From Candidatus Izemoplasma sp. (GTDB taxonomy: Bacteria; Bacillota_I; Bacilli_A; Izemoplasmatales; Izemoplasmataceae), in the NCBI GenBank assembly GCA_007116105.1, contig SKJA01000013.1, positions 1 through 8,628 of the forward strand: 8,628 nucleotides of DNA, written 5' to 3'. Under the pieces are notes generated by a model. It worked only from the letters and a program-made list of their open reading frames with translations, did no database searches and was not told the DNA's origin. Below, in pieces: positions 6,243-8,628 of this stretch (its first letter is position 1; every line of letters starts with the position of its first letter). The translations under genes and the position numbers were made by a program.

Positions 6243-8315
6243 TTAGTCTTTTTTGTGTTGCTCAATGATTTTGTCAATTAACATCTCTGGGACTTCTTCA
6301 TAACGAACAAACGCTCTTGAGAACGCCCCACTGCCTTGCGTCATGGCTTTTAAATCGACCGTATATTTCACGATTTCTGCTTCTGGTATTTCGGCAATGA
6401 TCAACTGACGACCACCTTGGAGTGGTTCCATGCCTAAGACACGACCACGACGCTTATTCGCATCGCCCATGACGTCGCCTACATAGTCGTCTTTGACGAT
6501 GATTTCAACGCGCATGATGGGTTCTAAAATGGTCGGTTTAATTTGCGGTAAGGCATTCTTAAACGCTAAGTTTGCGGCCATTTTAAATGAGATCTCATTG
6601 GAATCAACATCGTGGTAAGCGCCATCGTAAAGGACGGCTCTGATGCCGATGACGGGGAACCCGGCTAAGGGGCCTTTTTGGAAGGTTTCAATGAGTCCTT
6701 TTTCAACCGCAGGGAAATAGTTTTTAGGCACCGATCCGCCATGGACTTCTTCCGCAAACTCAAACTCTTTGTCGTTGGGGTTTACCGGTTCAAAGCGCAT
6801 CTTAACCACGCCGAACTGACCAGACCCACCCGATTGCTTCTTGTGGCGGCCTTCAGCGTCGCCTTTGGCTTTGATGGTTTCGCGGTACACGATCCGTTGG
6901 TCGCTGGTGTCGACTTCGAGGTTATACATCGTCTTCATCTTGTCGACAAGATACCCCACATGCGCCATTCCTTGACCACCGATTAACAGCTGTGCGGTTT
7001 CGGCGTTGCGGATGATTTCAATCGCAGGATCTTCAAGTTTAAGTTTTGCTAAGACACTGGAGAGCTTGTTTTCATCGTTTTTATTTTTGGGATGAATGCC
7101 CACATACATGGTCGGCGTTTGTTGTTTTGGTGGTTGATAAAGAATGGGCTGCTTGTTGCTTGAGAGGGTGGCACCGGTGAACAAGTCATCAATTTTCGCC
7201 ACACCACCAATGTCACCAGCCCCGATGTACTCGACACTGATTTGCTCTTTTCCACGCATCGTGAAAAGATTGCCCAGTTTGACCGTTGATTTGATGTTAG
7301 GAACATACACTTCTTTGCCGGGTTTTAAGACACCGGAGAAGACTTTAATAAAGTTGATCGCACCCATGAATGGGTCCACAATGGTTTTAAAAATATAGGC
7401 TGAAAGTGGTTCATCGTCGGTGGTGGTTCGCACCAACGTTTCACCCGTTTGTGGGTCTTGACCTTCCATCGCTTTTAAGTCATTGGGTGAGGGCATAAAG
7501 CGGGCAATGATGTCAAGTGTCGCTAAGATGCCGATGTCTTTTTCCGCAGACCCTAACACAACTGGTTTTAACTGACCGTCTAAAACCCCTTGGCGTAAGC
7601 CTTGGTAAATTTCATCTTGGGTCAAGGTTTCTCCTGCAAAATATTTCTCAATGAGATCTTCGCTGGTTTCGGCGACCGATTCAACGATTTTTTCACGGTG
7701 AGGTTCGACCAAGGCTTGGAGTTCTTCTGAAACATCCGTCACTAAGACGTCGCTGCCTTGACGTAATTTTTGTTTCATGTCGACTAAGTTGACGTAGCCT
7801 TTAAAGTCATCCGCTTCACCCACAGGCCATAAAAAAGGAACCGCTTGTTTGCCGATGACGCTACGAATCTGCTCAAGAATGCCTTCAAACTTGATGTTTT
7901 GTTTATCCATTTTGTTGATGAAAATCACGGTTGGAATGTGGTGGGCATTGAGCTCGTTAAGGACGCGTTCAGTCCCAATGTCCATCCCTTTTGTGCCATC
8001 GACCATCAACACGGCACCTTTGACAACATGAAGCGCTTGATAGAGTTCATTGACAAACTCTTCGCTGCCCGGGGTGTCGAGGAAGTTGAATTTGTGCTCT
8101 TGGTATTCAATAGGGATTAAGCTGGTGGAGAGTGTCGCAAGCCGTTCGTGTTCTTCAGGAAGAAAATCGCCGGTGGTGTTTTTGCTTTCGACGCTTCCTT
8201 TTTTACTTTTGGTTCCACTCAGATAAAGGACCGATTCCATAAAGGTCGTTTTACCTGATCCGGAGTGGCCTAAGACCGCTACGGTCCTCATCTTATCGAC
8301 GGTATACTGCTTCAT
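6243..8315 (-). CDS. EF-G-like translational GTPase (EF-G2 / FusA2-type)
   Basis: 690-aa ribosome-associated GTPase with the complete EF-G domain order, but of the 'EF-G-like' second-paralog class and not the essential fusA class. The P-loop is GHSGSGKT (16-23), where canonical EF-G has AHxDxGKTT. The switch I region reads EEHERLATLSTS, without the usual RGITI. DTPG is at 80-83, NKMD at 134-137 and GSA at 255-257. Domain II is about 300-395, domain III about 400-475. Domain IV begins near RHKKQSGGSGQFG (490-502) and includes the tip YHDVDSNEISFK (567-578). Domain V is about 598-680 (EPIMRVEI, GRVLGME). Length is normal and no domain is missing. The start ATG has AAAGGAAG (8322-8329) eight bases upstream, and the leading MKQYTVDKMRTVAVLGHSG fits the family N-terminus. 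It is monocistronic or nearly so: own promoter at 8370-8399, own terminator at 6216-6239. Whether it drives translocation or another ribosome task is not settled for this class. Confidence 0.92.
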   Translation of the reverse strand: MKQYTVDKMRTVAVLGHSGSGKTTFMESVLYLSGTKSKKGSVESKNTTGDFLPEEHERLATLSTSLIPIEYQEHKFNFLDTPGSEEFVNELYQALHVVKGAVLMVDGTKGMDIGTERVLNELNAHHIPTVIFINKMDKQNIKFEGILEQIRSVIGKQAVPFLWPVGEADDFKGYVNLVDMKQKLRQGSDVLVTDVSEELQALVEPHREKIVESVAETSEDLIEKYFAGETLTQDEIYQGLRQGVLDGQLKPVVLGSAEKDIGILATLDIIARFMPSPNDLKAMEGQDPQTGETLVRTTTDDEPLSAYIFKTIVDPFMGAINFIKVFSGVLKPGKEVYVPNIKSTVKLGNLFTMRGKEQISVEYIGAGDIGGVAKIDDLFTGATLSSNKQPILYQPPKQQTPTMYVGIHPKNKNDENKLSSVLAKLKLEDPAIEIIRNAETAQLLIGGQGMAHVGYLVDKMKTMYNLEVDTSDQRIVYRETIKAKGDAEGRHKKQSGGSGQFGVVKMRFEPVNPNDKEFEFAEEVHGGSVPKNYFPAVEKGLIETFQKGPLAGFPVIGIRAVLYDGAYHDVDSNEISFKMAANLAFKNALPQIKPTILEPIMRVEIIVKDDYVGDVMGDANKRRGRVLGMEPLQGGRQLIIAEIPEAEIVKYTVDLKAMTQGSGAFSRAFVRYEEVPEMLIDKIIEQHKKD

Positions 8316-8339
8316 GATACACTTCCTTTCTTATCTAAA

Positions 8340-8353
8340 CGCTTTAAAAAGCG
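8340..8353. repeat. Palindrome CGCTTT-AA-AAAGCG in the EF-G-like leader
   Basis: Perfect six-base inverted repeat with a two-base centre, located between the predicted transcription start (near 8363) and the ribosome site (8322-8329) of the EF-G-like gene. The centre is too short for a tight RNA hairpin, so if it means anything it is more likely a protein-binding DNA site. It could also be chance. Confidence 0.3.
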
Positions 8354-8369
8354 CGATGAATACCCTTAC

Positions 8370-8399
8370 ATTATAACAGCGTCATCCATGGTTGTGCAA
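8370..8399 (-). promoter_or_regulatory. Sigma-A-type promoter of the EF-G-like gene
   Basis: A perfect TATAAT -10 box on the minus strand (8370-8375) with TTGCACA upstream (8393-8399). Read as TGCACA the -35 box matches four of six positions at a 17-base spacer. Transcription would start near 8363, giving a leader of about 47 bases before the ATG at 8315 that contains the AAAGGAAG ribosome site. Confidence 0.75.
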
Positions 8400-8508
8400 T
8401 AGTTTCTAAAAACTCTTCAAAAGGTCTTTGTGGTGCCTCTAAAGATACAAACAGATACGCGACACGCGACCCATTTATGCCATGAAAACGTTTCACGTTT
8501 GAACGCAT
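8371..8508 (-). CDS. Possible 45-aa small protein (uncertain)
   Basis: An open frame from ATG at 8508 to TAA at 8371-8373 encodes 45 residues. The sequence looks protein-like: a basic start (MRSNVKRFHGINGSR), a hydrophobic strand (VAYLFVSLEA) and an amphipathic helix (PFEEFLETIAQPW). It belongs to no family I recognise. Against it: no ribosome site stands before the ATG, nor before an internal GTG. It begins just beyond the terminator at 8524-8549, and its stop codon overlaps the -10 box of the EF-G-like promoter. It would need readthrough of the terminator or an unseen promoter. It could be a real small gene, the remnant of a longer gene, or chance. The rest of the 250-base region 8316-8565 holds only the sites listed separately. 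Confidence 0.25.
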   Translation of the reverse strand: MRSNVKRFHGINGSRVAYLFVSLEAPQRPFEEFLETIAQPWMTLL

Positions 8509-8523
8509 GGATGTCGTAAAGAA

Positions 8524-8549
8524 AAAACCTTTCGTCACCGAAAGGTTTT
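8524..8549 (-). terminator. Intrinsic terminator of the gene at the right edge
   Basis: Perfect 11-base-pair stem, AAAACCTTTCG pairing with CGAAAGGTTTT, with a four-base loop. On the minus strand the stem runs into six T in a row. It begins 16 bases after the stop codon of the partial gene at 8566. The plus-strand T-run is only four bases long, so the minus direction is the likely one. Confidence 0.88.
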
Positions 8550-8565
8550 GGATGATACGTGGGTT

Positions 8566-8628
8566 TTAAAACGAATGATGAAGGTTGTAATCGAGCCAAG
8601 AACCCGCATAGTTTTTGACGTTGGGATG
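8566..8628 (-). CDS. C-terminal end of a protein, possibly a rhodanese-type sulfurtransferase
   Basis: The minus-strand frame entering at the right edge is open for 20 codons and ends at TAA (8566-8568), followed by a well-placed terminator, so it is very likely the end of a real gene. The residues HPNVKNYAGSWLDYNLHHSF resemble the last stretch of rhodanese domains, where a 'v+.Y.GSW.+w' pattern is common in thiosulfate and 3-mercaptopyruvate sulfurtransferases. With so few residues and the active-site cysteine outside the window, the family is only a suggestion; that a gene ends here is much surer. Confidence 0.55.
   Translation of the reverse strand, partial: HPNVKNYAGSWLDYNLHHSF

Noticed and set aside
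6272..6277. TTGACA on the minus strand inside the end of the EF-G-like gene, as a -35 box for the small membrane-protein gene
   Set aside because: No acceptable -10 box lies 16-18 bases downstream (the bases there are nearly all A), and the hexamer simply encodes part of the protein's C-terminal helix.
8511..8570. Plus-strand 20-codon frame starting ATGGATGTC across the terminator
   Set aside because: Too short, no ribosome site, and it spans the hairpin that is fully explained as a minus-strand terminator.
8417..8599. 60-codon minus-strand frame at the right end
   Set aside because: It runs straight through the perfect terminator hairpin at 8524-8549, overlaps the end of the partial gene at the right edge in another frame, and its residues (many Phe, His, Cys, Trp) do not look like a protein domain.

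Overview
The window looks like chromosome from a bacterium of the low-GC Gram-positive type (Bacilli or relatives), although its own base composition looks moderate, roughly mid-40s % GC by eye. The reasons are strong AAAGGAG/GGAGG-type ribosome sites, sigma-A-like promoters, compact same-strand gene order, a ComC/PilD plus PilM type IV pilus pair, and a second EF-G-like GTPase. The genetic code is standard: Trp is TGG throughout and TAA/TAG stop the genes. I cannot name the genus.

Every supported gene is on the minus strand, so transcription runs from right to left. At the far right (8566-8628) is the last 20 codons of an upstream gene, possibly a rhodanese-type sulfurtransferase, followed by a strong hairpin terminator (8524-8549). 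A 45-codon open frame of uncertain status (8371-8508) fills the space up to a good promoter (TATAAT at 8370-8375). That promoter drives an EF-G-like translational GTPase (6243-8315), which ends in a UUCG-tetraloop terminator (6216-6239). Immediately after it lies a small four-helix membrane protein of unknown function (5840-6193).

The left two thirds look like one transcription unit with a probable extended -10 promoter at 5822-5830. It encodes a CASTOR/POLLUX-type ion channel (3985-5784), a PAS-PAS-GAF-GGDEF-HD-GYP cyclic-di-GMP turnover protein 14 bases downstream (1328-3970), the prepilin peptidase PilD/ComC (510-1259), and the start of PilM (1-505), whose ribosome site lies inside the end of pilD. 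The inferred theme is sensing plus cyclic-di-GMP signalling plus ion flux linked to type IV pilus assembly. The channel/cyclic-di-GMP pairing is the most interesting part of the window.

I see no tRNA, rRNA, CRISPR array, insertion sequence, phage or plasmid feature. The longest stretch without a confident gene is 8316-8565 (250 bases), and its contents are itemised below.
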